Positions 27,872-36,199 of a stretch of DNA of 64,000 bases are shown here, piece by piece (position 1 is the stretch's first letter; each line of letters starts with the position of its first letter). The notes below the pieces were generated by a model. The model was given only the letters and a program-made list of their open reading frames with translations. It did no database searches and had not been told where the DNA came from. This DNA is from Pseudomonas sp. Teo4 (GTDB lineage: Bacteria; Pseudomonadota; Gammaproteobacteria; Pseudomonadales; Pseudomonadaceae): positions 1,240,001 to 1,304,000 of the forward strand of contig NZ_JAXCIL010000002.1 of the NCBI RefSeq assembly GCF_034387475.1, in the 5' to 3' direction. Made by a program: the position numbers and the translations under genes.

Positions 27872-27978
27872 CGCAAGCTTCCTGGTTGGGTTCGGACGCT
27901 TACATGAAAGCTGGGAATGCACTTGGGCCACAAGCGAAAAAAAGTGGGTGTGTCATTCCAATTATGATCGACCTCGCT

Positions 27979-28046
27979 GGCCTTTTCGCGGGTAAACCCG
28001 CTCCCACAGGAGTACCTGTGGGAGCGGGTTTACCCGCGAAGAGGCC
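27979..28046. repeat. Compact REP doublet between hglS and its LysR neighbour
   Basis: Inverted CGCGGGTAAACCCGCTCCCA units separated by only about 12 bp, giving one continuous long hairpin one base from the LysR stop codon. Confidence 0.95.
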
Positions 28047-28047
28047 C

Positions 28048-28938
28048 TCAAGCCGTTAGCTGCTCGCGAATCCACTCCACCAACGCCCGCACCTTCGGCA
28101 CCTCTGCGGCATGCTCGGCATACGCCAGGTAATGTGCTCCCGCACTGCGCATCGCATGATTCCACGGAATGACCAGGCTCCCCTCGGCCAATTCCTTGGC
28201 GGCCAGGTACTTCGGCACCAGCGCCACCCCACACCCAGCCTGCGCCGCACTCAACGCCATGTAGAACGTATCGAAGCGCGGCCCGTGGTACGCGCTGACG
28301 CTGTGCAAGCCAAGCTCCAGGAACCACTCGTGCCAAGCCTCCGGCCGTGATGTGCTCTGTAACAGCACCAGCTCTGCCAGCTCACCTGCATCTGCCAGCG
28401 TGCGCCCTGCCAGCAGCTCGGGCGCGCACACCGGCACCACTTCTTCACCGAACAACTCAACGCAGGTGGCGCCCGGCCAGGTGCCTTGGCCATAGAAGAA
28501 CACCACATCGGCCGAGCCTTGCAACAGGGCAAACGGCTCCATCTCGTTGCGGATGTCCAGATGGATGTTCGCGTGGCGTTTGCCGAAGCCCTTCAGGTGC
28601 GGGATCAGCCAGCGCACGCCAAAACTCGGCTGAGTGGCTACCTTCAATATCTCGGTCTGCTCGCCATAGGTCAGGACATAGCGGCTCGACATGTCCACCT
28701 GGGTGAGGATCTTGTTGACCTCGGCCAGGTACAGGCTGCCCGCGGGCGTGAGTTGCAGGCGCCGGCGAATGCGCAGGAACAGGTGATGGCGCAGCATGTC
28801 CTCAAGTTGCGCCACTTGCTTGCTGACCGCGCTCTGGGTCAGGTGCAGCTCTTCGGCGGCTCGGGTAAAACTCAGGTGACGGGCTGCGGCTTCGAAGCAC
28901 TGCAGGGCGGTCATGGAGGGTACCAGGCGTTTTGACAT
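28048..28938 (-). CDS. LysR-family regulator of the amaB/amaA-hglS region
   Basis: LysR regulator of 296 residues: HTH at about 8-65 (ALQCFEAAARHLSFTRAAEE), then a GcvA-type effector domain. It is divergent from amaB and upstream of hglS, the layout of PP_5259 in P. putida. It probably senses a lysine-pathway intermediate and controls amaB, amaA and perhaps hglS. The ATG at 28938 was chosen over 28962 for alignment with relatives; ribosome-binding sites are weak for both. Confidence 0.88.
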   Translation of the reverse strand: MSKRLVPSMTALQCFEAAARHLSFTRAAEELHLTQSAVSKQVAQLEDMLRHHLFLRIRRRLQLTPAGSLYLAEVNKILTQVDMSSRYVLTYGEQTEILKVATQPSFGVRWLIPHLKGFGKRHANIHLDIRNEMEPFALLQGSADVVFFYGQGTWPGATCVELFGEEVVPVCAPELLAGRTLADAGELAELVLLQSTSRPEAWHEWFLELGLHSVSAYHGPRFDTFYMALSAAQAGCGVALVPKYLAAKELAEGSLVIPWNHAMRSAGAHYLAYAEHAAEVPKVRALVEWIREQLTA

Positions 28939-29015
28939 AGCGGTCTCTGCGGCAGAAATCATTACCTGACGGAATGATATGCGGAATAAAGGTCGTTTGT
29001 TGCACTGGTGTGATC

Positions 29016-29031
29016 GGATTAATACTGATCC
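29016..29031. promoter_or_regulatory. Candidate LysR-type operator upstream of amaB
   Basis: GGATTAATACTGATCC is a dyad (GGAT-N8-ATCC) in the 136-bp divergent region, 44 bp before amaB. It matches the geometry expected of a LysR-type site but was not compared with homologues. Confidence 0.35.
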
Positions 29032-29074
29032 ACATCATTTTTCCACCCCATCACCCGATGTAGGAGAAGCACAA

Positions 29075-30565
29075 ATGGTTGCTGGATTGCTCGAGCGCCT
29101 TGGCGTTGCCGCCGAGGCTTACACCCAGGGCGACTACCCTGTTCACACGCCGATCGACGGCAGCCAGATCGCCTCGGTGAAACTGCTCGGCAAAGCCGAG
29201 ACCATCGCTTGCATCGATCAGGCACAAAACGCCTTCGAAGCCTGGCGCAGTGTTCCGGCTCCGCGCCGTGGCGAACTGGTGCGTCTGTTCGGTGAAGTGC
29301 TGCGTGAGCACAAGGCCGACCTGGGCGAGCTGGTGTCCATCGAGGCGGGCAAGATCACCCAGGAAGGTCTGGGTGAAGTGCAGGAAATGATCGACATCTG
29401 CGACTTCGCCGTTGGCCTGTCGCGTCAGCTGTACGGCCTGACCATCGCCTCCGAGCGTCCTGGCCACCACATGCGTGAGTCCTGGCACCCGCTGGGCGTG
29501 GTCGGCGTTATCAGCGCCTTCAACTTCCCGGTTGCCGTCTGGGCCTGGAACACCGCCCTGGCCCTGGTGGCCGGTAACTCGGTGGTATGGAAGCCGTCCG
29601 AGAAGACCCCACTGACCGCCTTGGCTTGCCAGGCGCTGTTCGAGAAAGCCCTGAACGCCTTCGGCGATGCGCCGGCTGGCCTGTCGCAACTGGTCATCGG
29701 TGGCCGTGAGGCTGGTGAAGCCCTGGTCGATGACCCGCGTGTTCCGCTGGTCAGCGCCACCGGCAGCACCCGCATGGGCCGTGAAGTCGGCCCACGTGTG
29801 GCGGCTCGTTTCGGCCGCAGCATCCTGGAACTGGGCGGCAACAACGCCATGATCCTGGCCCCGAGCGCCGACCTGGACCTGGCCGTGCGCGGCATCCTGT
29901 TCTCCGCCGTCGGCACCGCTGGCCAGCGCTGCACCACCCTGCGCCGCCTGATCGTGCACCGCTCCATCAAGGACGAAGTGGTTGCCCGCGTCAAAGCCGC
30001 GTACGGCAAGGTGCGCATCGGCGACCCACGCAAGGACAACTTGGTTGGCCCGCTGATCGACAAGCTGTCGTTCGATGCCATGCAGGGCGCGCTGGCCAAG
30101 GCCCGCGACGAAGGTGGCCAGGTGTTCGGCGGCGAGCGTCAGCTGGCTGACCAGTACCCCAACGCCTACTACGTGTCGCCTGCCATCGCCGAGATGCCGG
30201 CCCAGAGCGACGTGGTACGCCACGAGACCTTCGCGCCGATCCTCTACGTGCTGGCCTATGACGACTTCGAAGAGGCCCTGCGCCTGAACAACGAAGTGCC
30301 ACAGGGCCTGTCCTCGTGCATCTTCACCACCGACATTCGTGAAGCTGAGCGCTTCCAGAGCGCGTCGGGCAGCGACTGCGGTATCGCCAACGTCAACATC
30401 GGCACCAGCGGCGCGGAAATCGGCGGCGCGTTCGGTGGCGAGAAAGAGACTGGCGGTGGCCGTGAGTCGGGTTCGGATGCCTGGAAAGGCTACATGCGTC
30501 GCCAGACCAACACCGTGAACTACTCGCGTGAGCTGCCGCTGGCACAAGGTATCGTGTTCGACTGA
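29075..30565 (+). CDS. amaB: L-piperidine-6-carboxylate / 2-aminoadipate-6-semialdehyde dehydrogenase
   Basis: NAD(P)-dependent enzyme forming 2-aminoadipate from the semialdehyde in lysine catabolism. It has 496 residues of the ALDH7 type: FNFPVAVWAWNTALAL cofactor region, catalytic Glu in LELGGNNAMIL, nucleophile Cys in GQRCTTLRR. The ATG at 29075 follows AGGAGAAG. It is followed by amaA, whose product supplies its substrate, with a REP doublet between. Assignment rests on the amaB-amaA-hglS neighbourhood as well as sequence. Confidence 0.94.
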   Translation: MVAGLLERLGVAAEAYTQGDYPVHTPIDGSQIASVKLLGKAETIACIDQAQNAFEAWRSVPAPRRGELVRLFGEVLREHKADLGELVSIEAGKITQEGLGEVQEMIDICDFAVGLSRQLYGLTIASERPGHHMRESWHPLGVVGVISAFNFPVAVWAWNTALALVAGNSVVWKPSEKTPLTALACQALFEKALNAFGDAPAGLSQLVIGGREAGEALVDDPRVPLVSATGSTRMGREVGPRVAARFGRSILELGGNNAMILAPSADLDLAVRGILFSAVGTAGQRCTTLRRLIVHRSIKDEVVARVKAAYGKVRIGDPRKDNLVGPLIDKLSFDAMQGALAKARDEGGQVFGGERQLADQYPNAYYVSPAIAEMPAQSDVVRHETFAPILYVLAYDDFEEALRLNNEVPQGLSSCIFTTDIREAERFQSASGSDCGIANVNIGTSGAEIGGAFGGEKETGGGRESGSDAWKGYMRRQTNTVNYSRELPLAQGIVFD

Positions 30566-30573
30566 TGACCGCA

Positions 30574-30687
30574 GGCGGGGGCTCTGCCCCCGTTTCGCCG
30601 GCAAGCCAGCTCCCACAGTGATCGTGCAGGCAACGACGATCCTTGTGGGAGCTGGCTTGCCAGCGATGGGCTGCAAGGCAGCCCCAA
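30574..30687. repeat. REP doublet with extra outer hairpins, between amaB and amaA
   Basis: GCCGGCAAGCCAGCTCCCA variants in inverted order, plus outer palindromes GGGGGCTCTGCCCCC on the left and GGGCTGCAAGGCAGCCC on the right. It interrupts the amaB-amaA operon. Confidence 0.92.
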
Positions 30688-30714
30688 ACAAGAACAAATT
30701 GCTGGAGCCGGGCC

Positions 30715-32001
30715 ATGTCCGAACTGCGTCAACAATGCTTGTGGGAACACGTCACCAAACCGACCGTCGCCGCCCAGGCCCTGGCCGGTGAGCACAAGGC
30801 TGACGTCTGCGTGATCGGGGGTGGCATCACCGGGTTGTCCGCAGCCATCCACCTGCTCGAACAGGGCAAGTCGGTGATCCTGCTGGAGGCCTGGAAGATC
30901 GGCCACGGAGGCTCCGGGCGTAACGTCGGCCTGGTCAACGCCGGCACCTGGATTCGCCCCGACGATGTCGAAGCAACCCTTGGCCAGAAGCAAGGCAGCC
31001 GCCTGAACAAGGTGCTGGGTGAAGCCCCGGCCGAGGTGTTCGCCATGATTGACCGCCTCGGCATCGACTGCCAGGCGCAGCACAAAGGCACCTTGCACAT
31101 GGCACACAATGCCACCGGTATCGCCGACCTGGAGGCACGTCATGAGCAATGGCGTCGCCGTGGTGCCGACGTGGAGTTGCTGACTGGCGCTCAATGCCAG
31201 GAATACTGCGGTACCGACAAGATTTCCGCCGCGCTGCTCGACCGCCGCGCCGGCACCATCAACCCCATGGGCTACACCCAAGGCTTGGCCGCTGCGGTCA
31301 CGCGCCTGGGTGGCAAGCTGTTCCAGCAGTCGTCGGTCGAAGGCCTGGAGCGCGACGGCGATGGCTGGCGGGTGAAAACCGCACGCGGTGCGGTGCGCGC
31401 CGACAAGGTGGTGATTTCCACCGGCGCCTACACCGAGGGCGACTGGAGCAACCTGCAGAAGCAGTTCTTCCGCGGTTACTACTACCAGGTGGCCTCCAAG
31501 CCGTTGCACGGCGCCGCCGCCGACAAGGTGCTGCCACATGGCCAGGGTTCGTGGGATACCCGAACCGTGCTCAGCAGCATTCGACGTGACGATCAAGGCC
31601 GCTTGCTGCTTGGCAGCCTGGGCCGGGTCGACAACAAGCCGGCCTGGTTCGTGCGCAGCTGGGCGGATCGCATCCAGAGTCACTACTACCCTGAGCTGGG
31701 CAAGGTCGAGTGGGAGATGCACTGGACCGGTTGCATCGACTTCACCCCCGACCACCTGATGCGCCTGTTCGAGCCTGCGCCTGGGCTGGTGGCTGTGACC
31801 GGTTACAACGGTCGTGGCAACACCACCGGAACCGTGATTGGCCGGGCGTTCGCCGAGTTTCTGCTCAAGGATGACCCGGACAGCCTGCCGATTCCGTTCT
31901 CGCCGATGACGGGGGTCAGCGCGCCATCGTTGCGCACCGCGTTCTACGAGTCCGGGTTCTCGCTGTACCACGCGGGGCAGTGCTTGAGAGTGGTGTTGTA
32001 A
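30715..32001 (+). CDS. amaA: L-pipecolate oxidase
   Basis: FAD-dependent oxidase of 428 residues that converts L-pipecolate to piperideine-6-carboxylate, the substrate source for AmaB. FAD motif VIGGGITGLSAAIHLLEQG at about residues 32-50, then HGGSGRNVGLVNAGTW. The C-terminal GYNGRGNTTGTVIGRAFAE closes the flavin site. The ATG at 30715 follows GGAG; the upstream frame crosses the REP. The order amaB-amaA matches P. putida PP_5258-PP_5257. Confidence 0.94.
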   Translation: MSELRQQCLWEHVTKPTVAAQALAGEHKADVCVIGGGITGLSAAIHLLEQGKSVILLEAWKIGHGGSGRNVGLVNAGTWIRPDDVEATLGQKQGSRLNKVLGEAPAEVFAMIDRLGIDCQAQHKGTLHMAHNATGIADLEARHEQWRRRGADVELLTGAQCQEYCGTDKISAALLDRRAGTINPMGYTQGLAAAVTRLGGKLFQQSSVEGLERDGDGWRVKTARGAVRADKVVISTGAYTEGDWSNLQKQFFRGYYYQVASKPLHGAAADKVLPHGQGSWDTRTVLSSIRRDDQGRLLLGSLGRVDNKPAWFVRSWADRIQSHYYPELGKVEWEMHWTGCIDFTPDHLMRLFEPAPGLVAVTGYNGRGNTTGTVIGRAFAEFLLKDDPDSLPIPFSPMTGVSAPSLRTAFYESGFSLYHAGQCLRVVL

Positions 32002-32002
32002 C

Positions 32003-32074
32003 CTTCGCGGGTAAACCCGCTCCCACACGGGTTGTGGTGAACCTGTGGGAGCGGGTTTACCCGCGAAGAGGCCG
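32003..32074. repeat. REP doublet after amaA
   Basis: Inverted CGCGGGTAAACCCGCTCCCA units with a ~24-bp spacer, two bases after the amaA stop and between convergent genes. Confidence 0.95.
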
Positions 32075-32082
32075 GCACAGGC

Positions 32083-33510
32083 TTACTTGTGCAACCAACT
32101 GAGGAAGCCACCCTTCTTGATCAAAGCCGGCTTCTGCAGCAACAACGATTCCCGGCTCTGCCGCCGGAACCGCTGCAATTTGGTCAGCGCGGTCTGCACT
32201 TCGCCCCGCTGGGTCAGGCAGCTGCGCACCTGCTCCTTGTCGATGCGGTAAAGCACACAGCTGGTCAGCGTGCGGAACTCAGCAAACGAGTTGTCCTCAT
32301 CGACGATGCCCTCTATCCCCAGGACCTCGCCTGGCCCCATGCGCCCAGCCTCCAGCAGCTTGTCACCGTCGCGCACCGACGCCGAGACAACGCCACTGCC
32401 AATCACCAGCAAGTAATCGGACTGCTCACCCACCCCCAGAATCACCTGGTCGGCCAGGTATTCCACGGCGGTCATGCGCTGGCTCAGGGCATCGCGTTCT
32501 TCATCGGTCAATGAGCGGAACACCCGCACCTCGTCCAGCACTTCACGTTGGCGACTGCGGGCTGGCATGGCCAGGTCGACGTTCCACATCACGCCGCTGG
32601 CCTCCAGGTGGCGGTGCGCCAGGTCGAACAGCTGGTTGCGCACTTCGGTCTTGCGGCCCATGTCGGCGATGAAACCGCTGGCCTCATATTCGACCGACTC
32701 CAGTGTCGAGGTCTTCACCGTGACCTTGGGCGCGGGCGTCGCGAGCAGGGCGCTGGTGCCTTGCAGGGCCTTCTCCAGCGCATCGAATACCCGCTTCGGC
32801 CGTACCTTGGCCGGTACCACCACGCTGATCGACACGCCATGGCGGTCCACCGGGCGGCTGTGGTTGAGCAATTTGGCCTTGGCCGCCACCGAGTTGGGGA
32901 TCACCGCCAGGCTACCGCTGCCGGTGATCATGCGAGTGGCGCGCCAGTCGATATCCACCACCTTGCCTTCGGTGCCATCGATGGAGATTGCGTCGCCGAT
33001 CTGATACGGCCGCGTGGTGTTCAGCACGATGCCGGAAAACACGTCGGCCAAGGTGCTTTGCAGCGCAAGGCCGATGACGATGGCCATGACCCCAGAGGTG
33101 GCCAGCAGCCCCTTTACCGGCAGTTGCATCACATAGGCTGCGGCGGCCACCACGGCAGCGAGAAAAATCAGTGCCCCCAGCACATCCTGCAACAAGCGCC
33201 CGCCATGGCTGCCCCGGGCCACCAGCAACAGGCCAAACACGACCGTAACCGTACGTGCGCCGAACAACCACCAGCCGATTGCCAGGATGGTGGCCAGCAG
33301 GTTGCGCGATACGTCGTCGGCCCATGGGGGCGGTTGCAGCGGGCTCATGCCTGCGGCCAGTAGCACCCAGCTGAACAACAGGAAGATCAGCAAGCGAGCG
33401 GCAATGCGCCAGGCGCGACGCTCGACGGGGATAAGTTGCCAAAGCACGAGGTCGAGCAGAATCAGCGAGGTGCCGAGCAACAACGGGGACGACTGGATGA
33501 ACGCCAGCAT
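32083..33510 (-). CDS. MscS-family mechanosensitive channel with C-terminal cyclic-nucleotide-binding-like domain
   Basis: Inner-membrane channel of 475 residues. About five hydrophobic segments fill residues 1-165; the pore/beta region follows (GLALQSTLADVFSGIVLNTTRPYQIGD, then IPNSVAAKAKLLNHSRP). A cNMP-binding-like domain occupies about 330-450 (VIGSGVVSASVRDGDKLLEAGRMGPGEVLG). This is the bCNG-type architecture, so nucleotide rather than tension gating is possible. The ATG at 33510 has GAGAT upstream. Nothing links it functionally to amaA. Confidence 0.85.
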   Translation of the reverse strand: MLAFIQSSPLLLGTSLILLDLVLWQLIPVERRAWRIAARLLIFLLFSWVLLAAGMSPLQPPPWADDVSRNLLATILAIGWWLFGARTVTVVFGLLLVARGSHGGRLLQDVLGALIFLAAVVAAAAYVMQLPVKGLLATSGVMAIVIGLALQSTLADVFSGIVLNTTRPYQIGDAISIDGTEGKVVDIDWRATRMITGSGSLAVIPNSVAAKAKLLNHSRPVDRHGVSISVVVPAKVRPKRVFDALEKALQGTSALLATPAPKVTVKTSTLESVEYEASGFIADMGRKTEVRNQLFDLAHRHLEASGVMWNVDLAMPARSRQREVLDEVRVFRSLTDEERDALSQRMTAVEYLADQVILGVGEQSDYLLVIGSGVVSASVRDGDKLLEAGRMGPGEVLGIEGIVDEDNSFAEFRTLTSCVLYRIDKEQVRSCLTQRGEVQTALTKLQRFRRQSRESLLLQKPALIKKGGFLSWLHK

Positions 33511-33580
33511 GGTGATCTCGGGGTGGGGAAGGCTGTGGGGTAGTAAAGAGCAGGTTGCAGTTGCAGGCAATGGGCGTATC

Positions 33581-33673
33581 GGCCCCATCGCAGGCAGGCC
33601 GGCTCACACGTCGACCACGCCGATCTTGAGATCGCAGCAGTACCTGTGGGAGCCGGCTTGCCGGCGATGAGGT
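33581..33673. repeat. Diverged REP doublet
   Basis: The left arm is degenerate (ATCGCAGGCAGGCCGGCTCA); the right arm is a normal GAGCCGGCTTGCCGGCGATG. It occupies the first part of the 303-bp gap between the MscS gene and ycaC copy 1. Confidence 0.85.
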
Positions 33674-33685
33674 CAGCACAATTAT

Positions 33686-33703
33686 CGTTCATAAAATAGA
33701 ACG
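33686..33703. promoter_or_regulatory. LysR-type operator, copy 1
   Basis: The dyad CGTTC-N8-GAACG is repeated upstream of the second ycaC copy at the same distance from the ATG (110 versus 111 bp). A shared TAATCT at 33748-33753 is a plausible -10, putting the dyad centre near -65, the usual position of a LysR recognition site. Confidence 0.6.
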
Positions 33704-33813
33704 CTAAAGCCAAAATTAGCTATCTACCGCTCCAAAGGGTCTGGTTTTAATCTTCTCCCATCAACGCGAAACACCCAACTTACTGAAGATCAAAACCCTT
33801 AGGAGCACAGACC

Positions 33814-34443
33814 ATGACCAACTTCAAATACAACCGCCTGAACAAAGACGACGCTGCCGTGCTGCTGGTCGACCACCAGGCTGGCCTGCTGTCCCTGGTC
33901 CGCGACATCGAGCCGGACGCGTTCAAGAACAACGTCCTGGCCCTGGCGGACCTGGCCAAGTTCTTCAACCTGCCGACCATCCTCACCACCAGCTTCGAGC
34001 AAGGCCCCAACGGCCCGCTGGTCCCGGAACTCAAAGCGCTGTTCCCGGATGCCCCGTACATCGCCCGTCCAGGCCAGATCAACGCCTGGGACAACGAAGA
34101 CTTCGTCAAGGCGGTGAAGGCCACCGGCAAGAAGCAGCTGATCATCGCCGGCGTGGTGACCGAAGTGTGCGTAGCCTTCCCGGCACTGTCGGCTCTGGAA
34201 GAAGAGTTCGACGTGTTCGTGGTCACCGATGCTTCCGGCACCTTCAACGAAATGACCCGTGACGCCGCCCACAACCGCATGAGCCAGGCCGGTGCGCAAA
34301 TGATGACCTGGTTCGGCGTGGCCTGTGAGCTGCACCGCGACTGGCGCAACGACATCGAAGGCCTGGCGGCGCTGTGCTCCAACCACATCCCGGACTACCG
34401 CAACCTGATCACCAGCTACAACGCCTTCACCGCCGGCAAGTAA
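33814..34443 (+). CDS. ycaC: YcaC-type cysteine hydrolase (isochorismatase fold), copy 1
   Basis: Isochorismatase-like hydrolase of 209 residues, very similar to E. coli YcaC as I recall it, an octameric enzyme of unknown substrate. Probable catalytic residues are Asp20 (LLVDHQAG) and Cys119 (VVTEVCVAF). AGGAG precedes the ATG. It is 205/209 identical to the gene at 40712 (differences at residues 2, 36, 133 and 205), and the similarity extends 130 bp upstream. It is the first gene of a co-directional set with the ABM protein and hydrolase. Confidence 0.88.
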   Translation: MTNFKYNRLNKDDAAVLLVDHQAGLLSLVRDIEPDAFKNNVLALADLAKFFNLPTILTTSFEQGPNGPLVPELKALFPDAPYIARPGQINAWDNEDFVKAVKATGKKQLIIAGVVTEVCVAFPALSALEEEFDVFVVTDASGTFNEMTRDAAHNRMSQAGAQMMTWFGVACELHRDWRNDIEGLAALCSNHIPDYRNLITSYNAFTAGK

Positions 34444-34454
34444 ACCGCGCCGCT

Positions 34455-34479
34455 CCGGGCACCGCCAATCGGTGCCCGG
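34455..34479 (+). terminator. Strong hairpin after ycaC copy 1
   Basis: CCGGGCACCG (34455-34464) pairs perfectly with CGGTGCCCGG (34470-34479) around CCAAT. There is no U-tract, so partial termination or mRNA stabilisation is more likely than full termination. Confidence 0.5.
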
Positions 34480-34560
34480 GCAAGGCAGCACACCCATCCA
34501 ATCCTCCGCCCGTCCGCCGTTGCACAGTGGATGCGGGCAAGCTCATCCCAAGGAACGCCG

Positions 34561-35127
34561 ATGAACACCGCATTCCAAGACAACCGCAACGTGGTGACCC
34601 TGGTCATCCAGCACAAGGTCCGCGCCGAGTCGCTGGCGGGCTACGAGGCCTGGCTCAAGCGCACGGTCAGCACTGCGCGCCGTCAGCCGGGGCACCTGGA
34701 CGTCAACGTGATCCGCCCCGACGACGGCGGACGCCACTTCACCACCGTGGTGCGCTTTGCCGATGCCAGCCTGCTGCAGGCCTGGGTCAACTCGGCCGAA
34801 CGCCAGGCGCTGGTCGAAGAAGTGCTGCCACTGCTCGAAGGCGGTGACCACACCCAGGTCCACGATGACCCGGAGTTCTGGTTCACCCCGCCCAGCACCA
34901 CCGCTGCACCGCCGCCGCGCTGGAAACAGGCGCTGCTGACCTACCTGGTGATCTGCCCGATGACCATGGTCATTCCACAGTTGCTGGCGCCGTTCTTTGC
35001 CCAGTTCCCGCTGTTGGGCGGCCGGTTCACCAGCAACCTGATCGTCAACCTGTTCGTCATCCTGCCCGTGGTGTTCTACATCATGCCTTGGGTAACCCGC
35101 CGCTGCGCCAACTGGCTGCGTGGCTGA
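34561..35127 (+). CDS. ABM-domain protein with C-terminal membrane anchor
   Basis: Protein of 188 residues. Residues 10-105 are an antibiotic-biosynthesis-monooxygenase (dimeric ferredoxin-like) domain: VTLVIQHKVRAESLAGYEAWL, RQPGHLDVNVIRP, FTTVVRFADASLLQAW. Two membrane segments follow at about 125-145 and 155-175. Such two-helix ABM proteins are known as uncharacterised membrane relatives of quinol or haem monooxygenases. AAGGA precedes the ATG. It lies 38 bp before the esterase-like gene, so the two are probably co-transcribed. Activity unknown. Confidence 0.8.
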   Translation: MNTAFQDNRNVVTLVIQHKVRAESLAGYEAWLKRTVSTARRQPGHLDVNVIRPDDGGRHFTTVVRFADASLLQAWVNSAERQALVEEVLPLLEGGDHTQVHDDPEFWFTPPSTTAAPPPRWKQALLTYLVICPMTMVIPQLLAPFFAQFPLLGGRFTSNLIVNLFVILPVVFYIMPWVTRRCANWLRG

Positions 35128-35165
35128 TTCACACCTTACCTGCAGACTTTCAAGGAGATACCGAC

Positions 35166-35984
35166 ATGAGCACACTCGTTACCCGCGATGGCACTTCGAT
35201 CTATTACAAGGACTGGGGCAGCGGCAAGCCCGTGCTGTTCAGCCACGGCTGGCCGCTGGATGCCGACATGTGGGATTCGCAGATGGAGTACCTGGCGAGC
35301 CGTGGCTACCGCGCCATCGCCTTCGACCGCCGCGGTTTTGGCCGGTCTGATCAGCCGTGGACTGGCTATGACTACGACACCTTCGCCGACGATATCGCCC
35401 AACTGATCGAGCACCTCGACCTGCGTGACGTGACCCTGGTGGGCTTCTCCATGGGCGGTGGCGACGTCAGCCGCTACATCGCCCGTCACGGCAGCGAGCG
35501 TGTTGCCGGTCTGGTGCTGCTGGGGGCGGTGACGCCGGTGTTCGGCAAGATCGAAAGCAACCAGGAGGGCGTCGACCTCTCGGTATTCGAAGGCATCAAG
35601 GCTGGCTTGCGCGCTGATCGTGCCCAGTTCATCGCCGACTTCGCTGCGCCGTTCTATGGGCTGAACCATGGGCAGAAGGTTTCCCAAGGTGTGCAGACCC
35701 AAACCTTGAACATTGCCCTGATGGCGTCGATCAAAGGCACCCTGGATTGCGTGACCGCGTTCTCCGAGACCGATTTCCGCCCGGACATGGCCAAGATCGA
35801 TGTGCCGACACTGGTGATCCATGGTGACGACGACCAGATCGTGCCGTTCGAGACCACCGGCAAGCGGGCTGCGGAGTTGATCCGTGGGGCTGAGTTGAAG
35901 GTGTACAGCGGTGCGCCGCACGGGTTTGCGGTGACCCATGCGCAGCAGCTGAATGAAGACTTGCTGGCTTTCCTGGAACGCTGA
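35166..35984 (+). CDS. Alpha/beta hydrolase, arylesterase / cofactor-free haloperoxidase type
   Basis: Enzyme of 272 residues equal in length and layout to the P. fluorescens arylesterase (PFE). The catalytic triad is Ser95 (GFSMGG), Asp223 (GDDDQIVP) and His252 (APHGFAVTH). HGWPLDADMW carries the oxyanion-hole tryptophan. Family members hydrolyse esters and lactones and perform perhydrolysis. AAGGAG precedes the ATG at 35166. It belongs to the ycaC-ABM-esterase-amidohydrolase run. The natural substrate is unknown. Confidence 0.9.
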   Translation: MSTLVTRDGTSIYYKDWGSGKPVLFSHGWPLDADMWDSQMEYLASRGYRAIAFDRRGFGRSDQPWTGYDYDTFADDIAQLIEHLDLRDVTLVGFSMGGGDVSRYIARHGSERVAGLVLLGAVTPVFGKIESNQEGVDLSVFEGIKAGLRADRAQFIADFAAPFYGLNHGQKVSQGVQTQTLNIALMASIKGTLDCVTAFSETDFRPDMAKIDVPTLVIHGDDDQIVPFETTGKRAAELIRGAELKVYSGAPHGFAVTHAQQLNEDLLAFLER

Positions 35985-35988
35985 AAGC

Positions 35989-36078
35989 GGGGCCGCTGTG
36001 CGGCCCATCGCCGGCAAGCCAGCTCCCACAGTGATCGTGTCGCCGCTGGAATCTGTGGGAACTGTCTTGCGGTGCAGC
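35989..36078. repeat. Diverged REP doublet
   Basis: The left unit CGCCGGCAAGCCAGCTCCCA is good; the right unit (TGGGAACTGTCTTGCGGTG) has several changes. It lies between the esterase and amidohydrolase genes (215-bp gap). Confidence 0.85.
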
Positions 36079-36199
36079 CAGCACAAATCAGGGCTGTTGC
36101 TAGTCTTCAACCACCCCACCGCACATCCATTCAATCCTTAGCCCGGCGTGAACCGGCATGCTCGGCAGTCGCCTGCCGCCTAGCCAGACGGAGAAGCCT

